A DNA stretch of 64,000 bases from positions 98,925 through 162,924 of the forward strand of contig WGMZ01000010.1 in the NCBI GenBank assembly GCA_016124735.1, given 5' to 3'. The DNA comes from Bacteroidota bacterium (GTDB lineage: Bacteria > Bacteroidota > Bacteroidia > UBA8524). The notes under the pieces are model-generated. The model saw only the letters and a list, made by a program, of their open reading frames with translations, did no database searches and was not told where the DNA came from. Shown one piece after another: positions 16,194-25,624 of the stretch. Numbering within the stretch: position 1 is the first letter of the stretch; every line of letters starts with the position of its first letter. A program made the translations under genes and the position numbers.

Positions 16194-17678
16194 ATGAAGG
16201 ATATTTCCTTAAAGAGTAAAACAGGGTTTCTGCTATTCTGTTTGCTCTTACTTGCAATAATTAGTCGCATACCCCTCCTCTATCCTGACAGAATGATTTT
16301 GGATGGAGATGAGGCCTTGATGGGACTTATGAGTATTCACCAGATTGAATTGGGCGAAATCCCCTGGTATTTCTGGGGACAACAGTATGGATTCACTCTG
16401 ATCGAAGTAAGTAGTATCAGCGTTTTTCATCTGCTATTGGGCTACAATGATTTGGCTGTGAAATTAGGGATGATGCTTATCTGGCTCCTCGCTCTCACTG
16501 GTGCTTTTCTCTTTTTGAAAGAAAAATTAGGCCGGCAATGGGCTTTCGTGGTTGTGTTGCTCTTTGTACTTCACCCTGTCTGGTTTTACTGGAGTTTAAA
16601 AGCACGAGGTGGTTATCTTACTGCCTTGATGCTTAGTTCCTGGCTTTTCTATTTCGCGAGCATTCATCGACGTATACCTGCAGTATCGCAAGGGTTGATT
16701 CAAGGTATTGGTCTTGCCGTGATATTTCATTCGATGAAACTTTGGTTTCCATCCAGTGTTGTTTTGGTTTTTGGGCTTCTTTGGCCCATGCGAAAAAAAT
16801 GGACCCTTGGAGCAAGTATGCTGGTTTCAGGAATACTGAGTCATATTGCCTTGCATCAAATTTCCTTGCAAAATCCCGATTACTGGAATCCTCATGTGGT
16901 AGATATCGATTTGCTATGGCATAATTTAATTTCCATGCGCGAACGCCTTCGCCACATGTTTGAAGGGAATTATTTTCTTGGCGACTTCTACCCGATATTT
17001 AACTGGACCTTTATCGCATGGGAAGTTGTGAAATACGCTTTTCTGGTAAGTTTAGCTTTCTCTCTTCTTCAATTCCGGGAGAATTTACGCTCTGTTGAAT
17101 TTTGGGCATTGACTCTGGCAACTGCAATCCCATTAGGAGTGATGCTCATTTCTCCCATGTTCTTCAGTCCGCGATACCTGCTTCCTTTTCCTTTATTCCT
17201 TTTTATGTGGTGCGCCTGGCAATGGAAAAATTTCCGCTATACCCGCCTTCTCCGTATAATTTGGATTCCAATGGCTCTGGCTATTTATGCCGGAGCCTGG
17301 CAATTAACCCAAACTGATTATTATAAAAGGGAAGCCGAAGAAAAAATCATCCGGAATGATGCTGCGCATTTATTAATTGAGAAAGATTACACCTATGTAT
17401 TATGTAACGTTGCTGAACTGCATTGGCAATTGATGTATTACAGCGGTGGGAAATTGGTTTGTACCGGAATTTATCCGCACGATCGCCTTCAGGAGCTGGC
17501 CAGCTCAGTTAGACAGGCATACTGGGACGGAGAAAAGGTCATTGCTGTTTCCAGCGACAACCAGGAATACAGGCACATGCAAGACAGCATGATTCAGGTT
17601 GGCGGATTATGGATGCTGCCCAAACCCCGGTTGGAAGACTTGGAAAAAATGGGCTTCGAAATGCGCGTCATGTATTGA
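16194..17678 (+). CDS. Multi-pass membrane protein, GT-C glycosyltransferase-like
   Basis: A 494-residue integral membrane protein with about ten hydrophobic segments, beginning at residues 11-24. An acidic DGDEALMG motif (residues 37-44) directly after the first helix matches the position of the catalytic acidic motif in the first periplasmic loop of GT-C transferases (PMT/ArnT class). A soluble C-terminal domain of about 110 residues follows the last helix. It most likely uses a polyprenyl-phosphate sugar donor made by a GT2 such as the neighbouring 14863-15612 gene (inference). The sequence TTTATTTG, one mismatch to the -7 consensus, stands 5 nt before the ATG. Family assignment rests on topology and the acidic motif only. 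Confidence 0.7.
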   Translation: MKDISLKSKTGFLLFCLLLLAIISRIPLLYPDRMILDGDEALMGLMSIHQIELGEIPWYFWGQQYGFTLIEVSSISVFHLLLGYNDLAVKLGMMLIWLLALTGAFLFLKEKLGRQWAFVVVLLFVLHPVWFYWSLKARGGYLTALMLSSWLFYFASIHRRIPAVSQGLIQGIGLAVIFHSMKLWFPSSVVLVFGLLWPMRKKWTLGASMLVSGILSHIALHQISLQNPDYWNPHVVDIDLLWHNLISMRERLRHMFEGNYFLGDFYPIFNWTFIAWEVVKYAFLVSLAFSLLQFRENLRSVEFWALTLATAIPLGVMLISPMFFSPRYLLPFPLFLFMWCAWQWKNFRYTRLLRIIWIPMALAIYAGAWQLTQTDYYKREAEEKIIRNDAAHLLIEKDYTYVLCNVAELHWQLMYYSGGKLVCTGIYPHDRLQELASSVRQAYWDGEKVIAVSSDNQEYRHMQDSMIQVGGLWMLPKPRLEDLEKMGFEMRVMY

Positions 17679-17769
17679 AAATACCAGTATATCTGGAAAA
17701 ATACGTGATATTAGGTACAAAGCCCCCTGATATTAATCATAATTTGGTCTTCGAAAAAACCAAAGAAAA

Positions 17770-19287
17770 ATGGCTAATAGAGCAACCCAATCCCTTACTG
17801 CGGGTATGAAGATTTTAGGCGGAGCGAACTTACCTACCTATACCCTTGAATATCTTTCTCAATCCTCCAAACATGCTCAGGGCAGTTACGAGACCATCGT
17901 GATTCCATATATTGAACTCGGACGAAGTTCAAAGTGCGGCGTTCAATTTGGAGATGATACCCCAACTGTGAGTCGCAGACACTGCGCCATTGAGCGGAAA
18001 GGAGCGGAAATCAGCGTATTGAATCTTTCGACGTCCAATCCAACATTGGTCAATGGCCGTCCGATTACGGACAAATATTTTTTGAATAACGGAGATGAAA
18101 TTCAACTTTCTGCCGAAGGACCAAAACTGCGATTTAATACAACCAAAACAGGTACTGCCAAAATTGGATTTACCAATAAGATGAACCTGGTGATGCAACA
18201 GGCAATCAAGCCCTATAAAACTGCTGCTGTTACAATCCTATGTTTGTTTTTAATCGCCATTGCGGGAGGCTCATGGGCCCTTGTCAATCTGAATAAACAA
18301 ACAGAAGTACTCACGGTTCTGACCAACCAGCAAGCCGATTCGATGGCGGCCCTGAATGCTAAAAATCAGGCTTTATCTTCTTTGATGAAAGAATCGGATG
18401 AGAAACTCAAAGCAGAACAAGATCGATTGATGCGTGCAAACCGGGGTTTGGTTACCGAAATCAGTGAGTTAAGAAAAAAGAACGCCGAGGTAATGGAGGC
18501 AAACAAGTCGGGCGCCGAATTAATCGAACCCCTGAAAGGATATGTTCTTGCTCTCTTTTTAAATAAAATGACGGTCGAATACCAGGGAGAGTCAGAATCC
18601 TATGATTTGGGAAGCCAATGCATGTGTACCGGTTTCTTAACAAACGATGGAAATTTTGTAACTGCCCGTCATTGCATCGATGCTCCTCTTACAGATGATG
18701 AAATGGCTAATTTCATTGAGAACAGCGGAGGAAGAGTCACTTTGCATTATACCGCCATGTCTTATGACCGAAGCATTCGTTTTGATTTTACCAATAAACA
18801 AATGACTGCAGACTTCACAAAAGATGAAAAATATCAGCATACCCTTCAGGGTATTTCAGGGTCAGTGCGTGTTCCGGACTATTTTTCAGGAGCAGACTGG
18901 GCCTACCTTCCAGTCAATATCGAAGGAGGTTTACCCTTCGATAAAGGTTTATCGAAAAACCTCAAATCCGGTGATCGCCTTATTGTCCTGGGATATTCCT
19001 ACGGTATGTCTTACCGCAAAGATGGCAATCTCGAACCCTATTATTCTACTGCAAATGTTGCATTGAGTGGTTTGCATAACCAAACCATTCAAACTTCGGA
19101 AGCCGGGTTCGACGGTGGAAACTCCGGGGGGCCGGTATTCGTGGTAAGAGATGGAAAAATTCAATGCGTTGGTATTGTAACCGGAAAATGGCGAAAACCC
19201 GAAATTACGGTCACGCAAAGTGGTGGAAAAACACAAACCATGGTAGATGCCAATATTCAAATCGTGACGCCACTCGGAAATTTCTAG
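17770..19287 (+). CDS. FHA - transmembrane - coiled coil - trypsin-like protease
   Basis: A 505-residue membrane protein that joins a phosphothreonine reader to a serine protease. The cytoplasmic FHA domain (about residues 27-125) shows GRS (51-53), SRRH (68-71) and LVNGR (93-97), the residues that bind phosphothreonine. One helix (about 151-173) crosses the membrane, followed by a coiled coil (about 175-250). The C-terminal trypsin-like domain has His301 (TARHC), Asp376 (ADWAYL) and Ser452 (GNSGGPV), an apparently complete triad, on the periplasmic side. It is the first gene of a seven-gene operon and is followed after 1 bp by the next start. Phospho-binding inside could gate proteolysis outside (inference). 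No similar well-known protein comes to mind. Confidence 0.85.
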   Translation: MANRATQSLTAGMKILGGANLPTYTLEYLSQSSKHAQGSYETIVIPYIELGRSSKCGVQFGDDTPTVSRRHCAIERKGAEISVLNLSTSNPTLVNGRPITDKYFLNNGDEIQLSAEGPKLRFNTTKTGTAKIGFTNKMNLVMQQAIKPYKTAAVTILCLFLIAIAGGSWALVNLNKQTEVLTVLTNQQADSMAALNAKNQALSSLMKESDEKLKAEQDRLMRANRGLVTEISELRKKNAEVMEANKSGAELIEPLKGYVLALFLNKMTVEYQGESESYDLGSQCMCTGFLTNDGNFVTARHCIDAPLTDDEMANFIENSGGRVTLHYTAMSYDRSIRFDFTNKQMTADFTKDEKYQHTLQGISGSVRVPDYFSGADWAYLPVNIEGGLPFDKGLSKNLKSGDRLIVLGYSYGMSYRKDGNLEPYYSTANVALSGLHNQTIQTSEAGFDGGNSGGPVFVVRDGKIQCVGIVTGKWRKPEITVTQSGGKTQTMVDANIQIVTPLGNF

Positions 19288-19288
19288 G

Positions 19289-20062
19289 ATGATAAAGACA
19301 AAACTAGGACTGCTGTTTCTATTCCTCTTCCTGTTTTCCGCCGGGGAGGGACAAATCTTGCGAATTAATAACGAATGCAATCCTCTGGTATCCTCGCTTC
19401 AGGACATCGTTTATATTGTCAGACAGGAGTACGCTTTGAAGGGGCCGGATGGAGAACTGTACGGACAAAATAATCAGGAGTATTTTGGATTTCGCTATGG
19501 GGTTGCACTCTTGTGGAATGAACAATTATACATGAGTCCGGTAACTTATTATGCCTATCAGCGCGACACGGTAGCCTCGACCTACGGTGCAGGTTATGTT
19601 GGTGTTCCCAGCTCCAGCTATTTCCGTCATATTGATGCCCCTGTATTTACCAAAATCAACCCCGAAGCATTAACTGCAAATCCAGAGCGTGTTTTGGCAA
19701 CGATGGAAGATAGCCTGAGTGGCATGCAAGACACCGGGACATCCGAGGGTTTTAAAAGTAAAACCATACTGATAACAATCGAATGTAAGGATGAGGTACC
19801 TTCAGATACATCTCAGTACAAATTGAATTTTCTGTATACCGACCTTATTACAGAACCCAATGGCAGCATTCATATAAAAGGGAACACCCTTGGGAGTCAT
19901 GTTCAGTTTGCACTGATTTTTGAAGAAATCACCGAAGTGGGGAGTGCAAAACTGGAATTTCTCGGTTTTGCGGAGACGATAAATAATGAAGTGAAAGTCA
20001 ATTTGGTCAAAGTAGATCAAATTGATCATCAAAAGAAAAAAGGAAAAGGTAACAAAAAGTAA
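19289..20062 (+). CDS. Secreted protein of unknown function in the kinase operon
   Basis: A 257-residue protein with a signal peptide (MIKTKLGLLFLFLFLFSAGEG) and a strongly basic tail KKKGKGNKK. The mature part begins with ILRINNECNPLVSSL and has no recognised motif. It has only two mature-domain cysteines. Its start follows the FHA-protease stop by 1 bp, and its TAA overlaps the next ATG (TAATG), so it belongs to the operon. It could be a periplasmic partner or substrate of the protease domain encoded just upstream (inference from position only). Confidence 0.7.
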   Translation: MIKTKLGLLFLFLFLFSAGEGQILRINNECNPLVSSLQDIVYIVRQEYALKGPDGELYGQNNQEYFGFRYGVALLWNEQLYMSPVTYYAYQRDTVASTYGAGYVGVPSSSYFRHIDAPVFTKINPEALTANPERVLATMEDSLSGMQDTGTSEGFKSKTILITIECKDEVPSDTSQYKLNFLYTDLITEPNGSIHIKGNTLGSHVQFALIFEEITEVGSAKLEFLGFAETINNEVKVNLVKVDQIDHQKKKGKGNKK

Positions 20063-21561
20063 TGGCACTAAAATTTACGCTTTTTGGCAATACGAATGTG
20101 GGAAGCGTTCGCGACCACAACGAAGACAACTTTACTGTTTGTTCTGATTTATCGGAAAACATCTGGAGTTTTTCCAAAGATGAACCGAGATCCTTATCTA
20201 AAAAAGGAGCCTTGTTGGTTGTTGCCGATGGCATGGGCGGAACCAATGCCGGTGAAGTGGCTTCCGACATTGCGCAACAAAGTGTAAGAGAATCCTTTGT
20301 GTCTCTTAAGGACATTCCCCAAAGCCAAAAAGAGCGAGAAAATTTTCTCAAGAAGTGCATTCTGGATGCACACCAGAAAATTGTAAAACACCAGGAAGAA
20401 AATCTTGAAACAGCCGGAATGGGAACCACTCTGGTGATTTCGTGGATTATCGATGATATGTTACATACCGCCTGGAGCGGAGACAGTCGCTGTTACCTTT
20501 TCGATCCCGGACAGGAGTTGGAACCATTTTCAGAAGATCACTCGCTTGTTTGGGATCTGGTAAAAAAGGGAGACATGACCCCCGAAGAAGCCCGCACGCA
20601 TCCCAATAGCAATATCATCAATCAAAGCCTCGGAGATCCAAAGAGCACCCCTCATCCGGATGTCAAAAGCAGAAAACTGTATCAGGACAGTCGTGTCCTC
20701 GTTTGCAGCGATGGATTGAATGGAATGTTGAGCGATGCGGAGATACAGTCCTATCTGGAAAACAGCGAAGACGTAGAACAAGCCTGCAGAAAGTTGGTCG
20801 ACGCCGCAAACGAAGCAGGAGGACATGACAATATTACGTGCCTGCTCATGGAAGTCAAAGAGGGAGAAAAAGCCCCTGTGGGCGGCATTCCCACTTCCCG
20901 AAGCACCCCCACTCCTACCGGGAAACTGCGAAAAAAGGTAAAAACCAATTACGCCATTATCGGAGTTTTGCTTGTCATAGTTGCGGTGCTGCTCTACTAC
21001 CTGGCAGGCCCAAAATCAGATTCACCCAAACCTTTGTCCGCACCCGGTGCGCAACAACTTGAAATCTTCCCGAGTAAAGATTTCAATTTGGAGATGAATC
21101 ATTGGAGCCACTCCATTACTGATATATCCGGAATCCGCTGGAAAAATGGAAATTATGAAATAGAAGGTACCACTGTTGTGTTAAAAAGTCCCATTCATCT
21201 GGAAGACACCTTATTTGTTCTCTTCCATACGAACGACGAAAAAGGAAGTGACGAACGTGCTTTTATCTTTACGGCAATAGAAGGTAGCGATTTGAATTCC
21301 GACCGAAGCTCAGGGTCGGACATTGAATCTCAATCGGATGCTCCGGCAAGAAACAATGGATCAGAAACGACTCGTCCTGAGGCACCAGTTTCCACCACAC
21401 CAGTCCAAAATACAGAAAGGAATCCAGTGAATCCCGTAGTGAAGCCAGACACAAGTACCAGCTCACCTGTTACTCCCCCAATTACGAAACCAGATACCAC
21501 AAAAACGGGCCCCAGCCGACCTATTTTGAACCCAATCAATCACATAGACACCAGTAAATAA
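20062..21561 (+). CDS. PP2C-type protein phosphatase with membrane anchor
   Basis: A 499-residue protein. Residues 1-265 are a PPM/PP2C phosphatase with the metal-binding aspartates Asp22 (HNEDNF), Asp56 (VADGMGG), Asp217 (CSDGLNG) and Asp256 (GGHDN), plus GMGTTL and SGDSR motifs; all core motifs are intact. A transmembrane helix follows at 297-316, then a periplasmic part and a Pro/Thr/Ser-rich tail. It should remove phosphate from Ser/Thr proteins at the inner face of the membrane, opposing the two kinases encoded downstream. It is coupled to the preceding gene by TAATG and lies 8 bp before the next. Confidence 0.93.
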   Translation: MALKFTLFGNTNVGSVRDHNEDNFTVCSDLSENIWSFSKDEPRSLSKKGALLVVADGMGGTNAGEVASDIAQQSVRESFVSLKDIPQSQKERENFLKKCILDAHQKIVKHQEENLETAGMGTTLVISWIIDDMLHTAWSGDSRCYLFDPGQELEPFSEDHSLVWDLVKKGDMTPEEARTHPNSNIINQSLGDPKSTPHPDVKSRKLYQDSRVLVCSDGLNGMLSDAEIQSYLENSEDVEQACRKLVDAANEAGGHDNITCLLMEVKEGEKAPVGGIPTSRSTPTPTGKLRKKVKTNYAIIGVLLVIVAVLLYYLAGPKSDSPKPLSAPGAQQLEIFPSKDFNLEMNHWSHSITDISGIRWKNGNYEIEGTTVVLKSPIHLEDTLFVLFHTNDEKGSDERAFIFTAIEGSDLNSDRSSGSDIESQSDAPARNNGSETTRPEAPVSTTPVQNTERNPVNPVVKPDTSTSSPVTPPITKPDTTKTGPSRPILNPINHIDTSK

Positions 21562-21569
21562 AAGCGAAT

Positions 21570-22307
21570 ATGAGATGCAAGGAATGCGGATACATGAATG
21601 ATGATCAGGTAACTTCCTGTATAAAATGCGGAACGGAACTGGAGAAAAAATTGTCCGAACCAGTCGCCGAAGCACCTGCGAAGGAAACAGATGCCGAAGG
21701 CAATAAAACGGTACAAATTAAACAAGAGGGAGAAGGTACACCCACCGTAAAATTAGACATGAACCAACCTCCAGCATCCGGCATTCCCACAATCAAAGGG
21801 AAACCCGTCGATTCAGAGCCCTGGAACGGAGACCGCAATAAGCCAGGCGAAAGGAAATCAGAAGAAAAGAAACATACGTATTTCACCTGCAGCAGCTGCC
21901 AGTACTACCCGCTGCAGGAGCCCCCTTCCGCACTACAACCTTGTCCGAATTGTGGATTTGGAGCGGTAAAAGTAAAGTCACCTGCACCCGGCACACAAAA
22001 ACTTAGTGATATCAATCTTGGTGAACCCGAGTATCAGGTTGTGTTAATCGACGGTGATTCTAAAAAGGTTTTTGAACTGAAAGATGGAGAAACCCGGGTA
22101 AACCGGGAGAATCTTGATGAAAACAATAAAGCGATTTCCAGCGATAAGCATGCCTTGTTTCATTTGGAAAATGGCGAATTATTCCTGAATGATGAAAGTA
22201 GCAATGGTGCCACTTTTATTCAGGTCAATGGAAAAGTAAAAGTGGAAAGCGGGATGAAAATTATCCTCGGAAATAAAATTGTGGAAGTCAGGTTAGAAGA
22301 AAAATAA
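21570..22307 (+). CDS. Zinc-ribbon and FHA domain adaptor protein
   Basis: A 245-residue soluble protein. It has a zinc ribbon at the N-terminus (C3, C6, C17, C20), a charged linker, a second four-cysteine ribbon (C107, C110, C125, C128), and a C-terminal FHA domain (about 155-243) with SDKH (191-194) and SSNGAT (210-215). The linker carries TVQI, TVKL and TIKG, spaced threonine motifs that could be phosphorylated by the neighbouring kinases and bound by FHA domains, as in GarA-type proteins (inference). The FHA glycine-arginine at the first loop is less clear here (GETRVNR). It overlaps the first kinase gene by 1 bp (TAATG). Confidence 0.8.
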   Translation: MRCKECGYMNDDQVTSCIKCGTELEKKLSEPVAEAPAKETDAEGNKTVQIKQEGEGTPTVKLDMNQPPASGIPTIKGKPVDSEPWNGDRNKPGERKSEEKKHTYFTCSSCQYYPLQEPPSALQPCPNCGFGAVKVKSPAPGTQKLSDINLGEPEYQVVLIDGDSKKVFELKDGETRVNRENLDENNKAISSDKHALFHLENGELFLNDESSNGATFIQVNGKVKVESGMKIILGNKIVEVRLEEK

Positions 22308-23617
22308 TGTCGGCTCCGGAAGTCATTTATATCGAAAAAGGGTCGGTGATTGAATCCTCCACCAAAAGATACCTGGTTGAAAAGCTGCTGGGCGAGGGAG
22401 GATTTGGCAGCGTTTACCGGGTCAACGATGGGCAGCATTCCTATGCTCTGAAAATCACCAAGATGTGGACCTTTATGCCAAACGAGAGGCTCGAATATGC
22501 CAAGCGATTCAAACAGGAGTTCGAATATGGTTCTGAATTGCAAAGTCAATACCTGGTGAAGAGCTACGATTATGCCCTGGCGAATGGAAATCCTTTTCTC
22601 GCTATGGATTTGTGCAGCGGCGGCTCTGTTCGTGACTTGATCGGCAAACAAAATTCTCCGCAGACCATTGACAAAGTGGCTTATGGTATTCTATGCGGAT
22701 TAAGAGACCTGCATGCGCAAGGAATCATCCACCGCGATTTGAAACCAGAGAACATTCTGTTTGATGAGAAGAAGACTCCCAAACTATCTGACTTTGGCAT
22801 TTCTGCTTCCATTAAAAAAAGACATACCGTGGCTAACTTTTTGGGACATGCCAAGGAAGTTTTTGCCACCGGAACCTATTCTCCTCCCGAGCAAATCGAC
22901 CCACGCCTTGCCATGAAGGTAATGGGACCGGGAAATGACTTTTTTGCTTTCGGGGCCTTGATGTATGAGCTGCTTACCCAGGGGAAATTTCCGTTTGGAG
23001 ACTTTGAGTCGTTCATGGATAATATGCCTGCCTACGAAAAGCGGAAGAAAAACGAAGAGTGGGATCACAGTGCACTGGACCTTGCGGGAGTTGAGCCTAA
23101 ATGGAAAGAAATTATTGGCACCTGCCTGCGAGCCAAACCGGAAAACCGGTATCAATCTGCAGATGAAATACTTTCCGCACTTGGATTTAAACCAGAGAGT
23201 TCTCGAAAGCTTATTCCTGTATTGCCCGACAGTCAATGGAAATTAGTGATAATGAATGGCGAAGAAATTGGCCGTTCCTATTTCATCTCCAACTTGCTGG
23301 GGCGAAAAAATGAACCAACCCTGACCATCGGTTGGTTTAATGAAGAAGATCCATTTACCAATGATATTGGTATTGCAGAAAATTTCACGGAATACATTTC
23401 CAACTACCACGCAACTCTGGAATACCGGGAAGAAATCAACCACTTTAAAATTAAAGATGGACAATACCGGAACAAAGACGGTGTGTCCAAATGGTATTGT
23501 TCAACCAATGGATTGTTGGTGAATGGGAAAGTAGTAGATGAAACCGGAATAATTCTCGAACCAGAAGACATAATTACAATTGGCGATAGTACCCTTAAAT
23601 GCACCTTAATAGAATAA
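22307..23617 (+). CDS. Hanks-type Ser/Thr kinase with C-terminal FHA domain
   Basis: A 436-residue soluble kinase. The kinase domain (about 20-290) is complete: glycine loop GEGGFG (29-34), Lys49, HRDLKPEN (142-149, catalytic Asp144), DFG (162-164) and a PPE variant of the APE motif. It is an RD kinase, so activation by phosphorylation of the activation loop is likely. The C-terminal FHA domain (about 312-436) has SNYH (365-368) and the NG pair at 406-407. A kinase that also reads phosphothreonine can bind its own product or the other kinase. There is no transmembrane segment. It sits 7 bp before the second kinase gene. Confidence 0.93.
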   Translation: MSAPEVIYIEKGSVIESSTKRYLVEKLLGEGGFGSVYRVNDGQHSYALKITKMWTFMPNERLEYAKRFKQEFEYGSELQSQYLVKSYDYALANGNPFLAMDLCSGGSVRDLIGKQNSPQTIDKVAYGILCGLRDLHAQGIIHRDLKPENILFDEKKTPKLSDFGISASIKKRHTVANFLGHAKEVFATGTYSPPEQIDPRLAMKVMGPGNDFFAFGALMYELLTQGKFPFGDFESFMDNMPAYEKRKKNEEWDHSALDLAGVEPKWKEIIGTCLRAKPENRYQSADEILSALGFKPESSRKLIPVLPDSQWKLVIMNGEEIGRSYFISNLLGRKNEPTLTIGWFNEEDPFTNDIGIAENFTEYISNYHATLEYREEINHFKIKDGQYRNKDGVSKWYCSTNGLLVNGKVVDETGIILEPEDIITIGDSTLKCTLIE

Positions 23618-23624
23618 AGAACCT

Positions 23625-25583
23625 ATGAATGTTTATAATCCCAATGATGTGTTTGCTAACCGGTATCTCCTGATTGAAAAAATCGGTATTGGTGGATTCT
23701 CGGAAGTCTGGAAAGCCAAGGATCAAATGGCTGAAGACACAGTCGTTGCAATAAAAATTTATGCCCCTGAAAGAGGGATGGACGAGTTAGGGCTCAAGCA
23801 GTTCAGACGTGAATATGCTGTGGTCCTCAATCTCAACCATAGAAATTTATTGACTGCCCGCCATTTTGATGTATTCAATGACAGTCCATATCTGGTGATG
23901 CCATTTATTGATGGAGGTTCAGTTTATACCGATATGATGGGAAACGGCCCGTGGTCGGAAGAGAAAATGGCCAAGCTGATGCTCCAAATGGCAGATGCAT
24001 TGGATTTTCTTCACGACCACGATGTGCTTCATCAGGATATTAAACCAGACAATATTCTCATCGATAACCGGGGCGATTATCTGTTAACAGATTTTGGGAT
24101 CAGTTCCCGACTCCGGAGCAGCCTGAGAAAAAGCACTACAACAGGAAAAGCCATGACGGTGGCCTATGCTCCACCTGAAAGATTTACCGGCAAACAGGAA
24201 GCCCAACCAGCCGGAGATATTTTTTCATTCGGTGTGTTACTTTATGAACTTTCTGTAGGCGACGTTCCCTGGATGGGCGCCGGAGGAGTGGTAGTCAAAG
24301 GAGACTCGGATCCAATCAGCCTGCCCGATAACTATTCCAATCGATTCCAGAAAATAGTGCAGGCCTGTTTGCGCTATCTCCCCGAAGAAAGGCCCTCTGC
24401 CGAAGATTTAAGAAACTGGGCACAGGAATTTATGCGGGAAGGAGCCTGGCCGATAATTCCCGAACCCAAATCAGGTGAAAGCGTATCCAAACCTCTGAAA
24501 CGTGGCAGAAGTACACAACGAATGGATGATACTCCATTTTCGGAATTGGAATCTGCCAAAAACATCAAACAATCTGGTAAGGAAGCTGCAACCATGAAAC
24601 AGGGAAGCGGGGCATCTTTACCAAAAGAACCCAAAAAGAAAAAAACTGCGATGATGGCCGTTGTGATTATTATCGTGCTCATTGCAGCAGCAACAGCTTT
24701 CATTCTAATGCAAAAAGAAGAGCCGGAAGTACTTGCTGTCACTCCGGTAAATTCTGATTCACTGCGCTACGATTCACTGATGCACTCGGCAGATAGCCTT
24801 TACGCTCTGTCAGATTTTCCAGCAGCTAAGTCCATGTATGAAGCCGCCAGTTCCCTGATACCGGGAGATTCAATGGCTAACCTGGGAATTAATAATTGTA
24901 TTCATGAACTCGAAAATATAGCCTTTCGGGATAGTGCCATTCAGGACAGTATCCATTTGGCAAGCACACAAACTCCAAAAACAACACCTGTAACTCCGCC
25001 ACCGACTACCAAACCAAAAAAACAGGAAGAAGTGCGCAAACCCACAGAAGAAGAACTGCGCCGAGAGCGCTTAAAAGGACTGGAAGGAAAAAATGACGGG
25101 AGAAAAAATAATCTCTATGACCTTACCGATATGTATTCCCGAGGGAACCGCTACGATTTCAAAGGCGACGTGAGCAATGGAAAACCCAATGGATACGGCA
25201 TCGCTTACTTTGATGATGGAGAACGCTATGAGGGAAATTGGGTCAATGGAGTGCGCACCGGCATGGGTAAATATATTTTCTCAGACGGCACCACCTACAA
25301 TGGAGAATGGAAGAACGACCAATTCAATGGCAAAGGAAAGATGGTCTGGACCAACGGGGATGAATACGAGGGGAGTTATTTGGATGGGGTTCGCCACGGA
25401 ATGGGAACTTATGTAACAGGCGGCGGTGATATTCGAAACTGCCCGGATTGCAAAAAATACCAGGGCTACTGGAAAAATAACGACAAAGATGGATTTGGAA
25501 AATGCTTCGATAAAAAGGGAGCTTTGCTCTATGCCGGAGATTATTCAAATGGAAAACCGATCGGTAAGTACCCGAATCGGTAG
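23625..25583 (+). CDS. Ser/Thr kinase - transmembrane - MORN repeat protein
   Basis: A 652-residue receptor-like kinase. The kinase domain (about 10-270) has a glycine loop GIGGFS (21-26), Lys44, DFG (156-158) and APPE (182-185), but the catalytic loop reads HQDIKPDN (136-143), so the usual Arg is Gln: a non-RD kinase. The catalytic Asp138 and Asn143 are kept, so it is probably active. A helix at about 341-362 crosses the membrane. The periplasmic part has a TPR-like helical stretch (about 375-435), a Pro/Lys linker and five or so MORN repeats (about 511-645) of the GxYxGxWxNGxxxGxG type. MORN repeats bind membranes or peptidoglycan-like surfaces in some proteins; here they could be the sensor (inference). 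Confidence 0.9.
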   Translation: MNVYNPNDVFANRYLLIEKIGIGGFSEVWKAKDQMAEDTVVAIKIYAPERGMDELGLKQFRREYAVVLNLNHRNLLTARHFDVFNDSPYLVMPFIDGGSVYTDMMGNGPWSEEKMAKLMLQMADALDFLHDHDVLHQDIKPDNILIDNRGDYLLTDFGISSRLRSSLRKSTTTGKAMTVAYAPPERFTGKQEAQPAGDIFSFGVLLYELSVGDVPWMGAGGVVVKGDSDPISLPDNYSNRFQKIVQACLRYLPEERPSAEDLRNWAQEFMREGAWPIIPEPKSGESVSKPLKRGRSTQRMDDTPFSELESAKNIKQSGKEAATMKQGSGASLPKEPKKKKTAMMAVVIIIVLIAAATAFILMQKEEPEVLAVTPVNSDSLRYDSLMHSADSLYALSDFPAAKSMYEAASSLIPGDSMANLGINNCIHELENIAFRDSAIQDSIHLASTQTPKTTPVTPPPTTKPKKQEEVRKPTEEELRRERLKGLEGKNDGRKNNLYDLTDMYSRGNRYDFKGDVSNGKPNGYGIAYFDDGERYEGNWVNGVRTGMGKYIFSDGTTYNGEWKNDQFNGKGKMVWTNGDEYEGSYLDGVRHGMGTYVTGGGDIRNCPDCKKYQGYWKNNDKDGFGKCFDKKGALLYAGDYSNGKPIGKYPNR

Positions 25584-25624
25584 AGGAATACGATATTTGA
25601 ATTTATTAGATAAAAGCTATTCTC

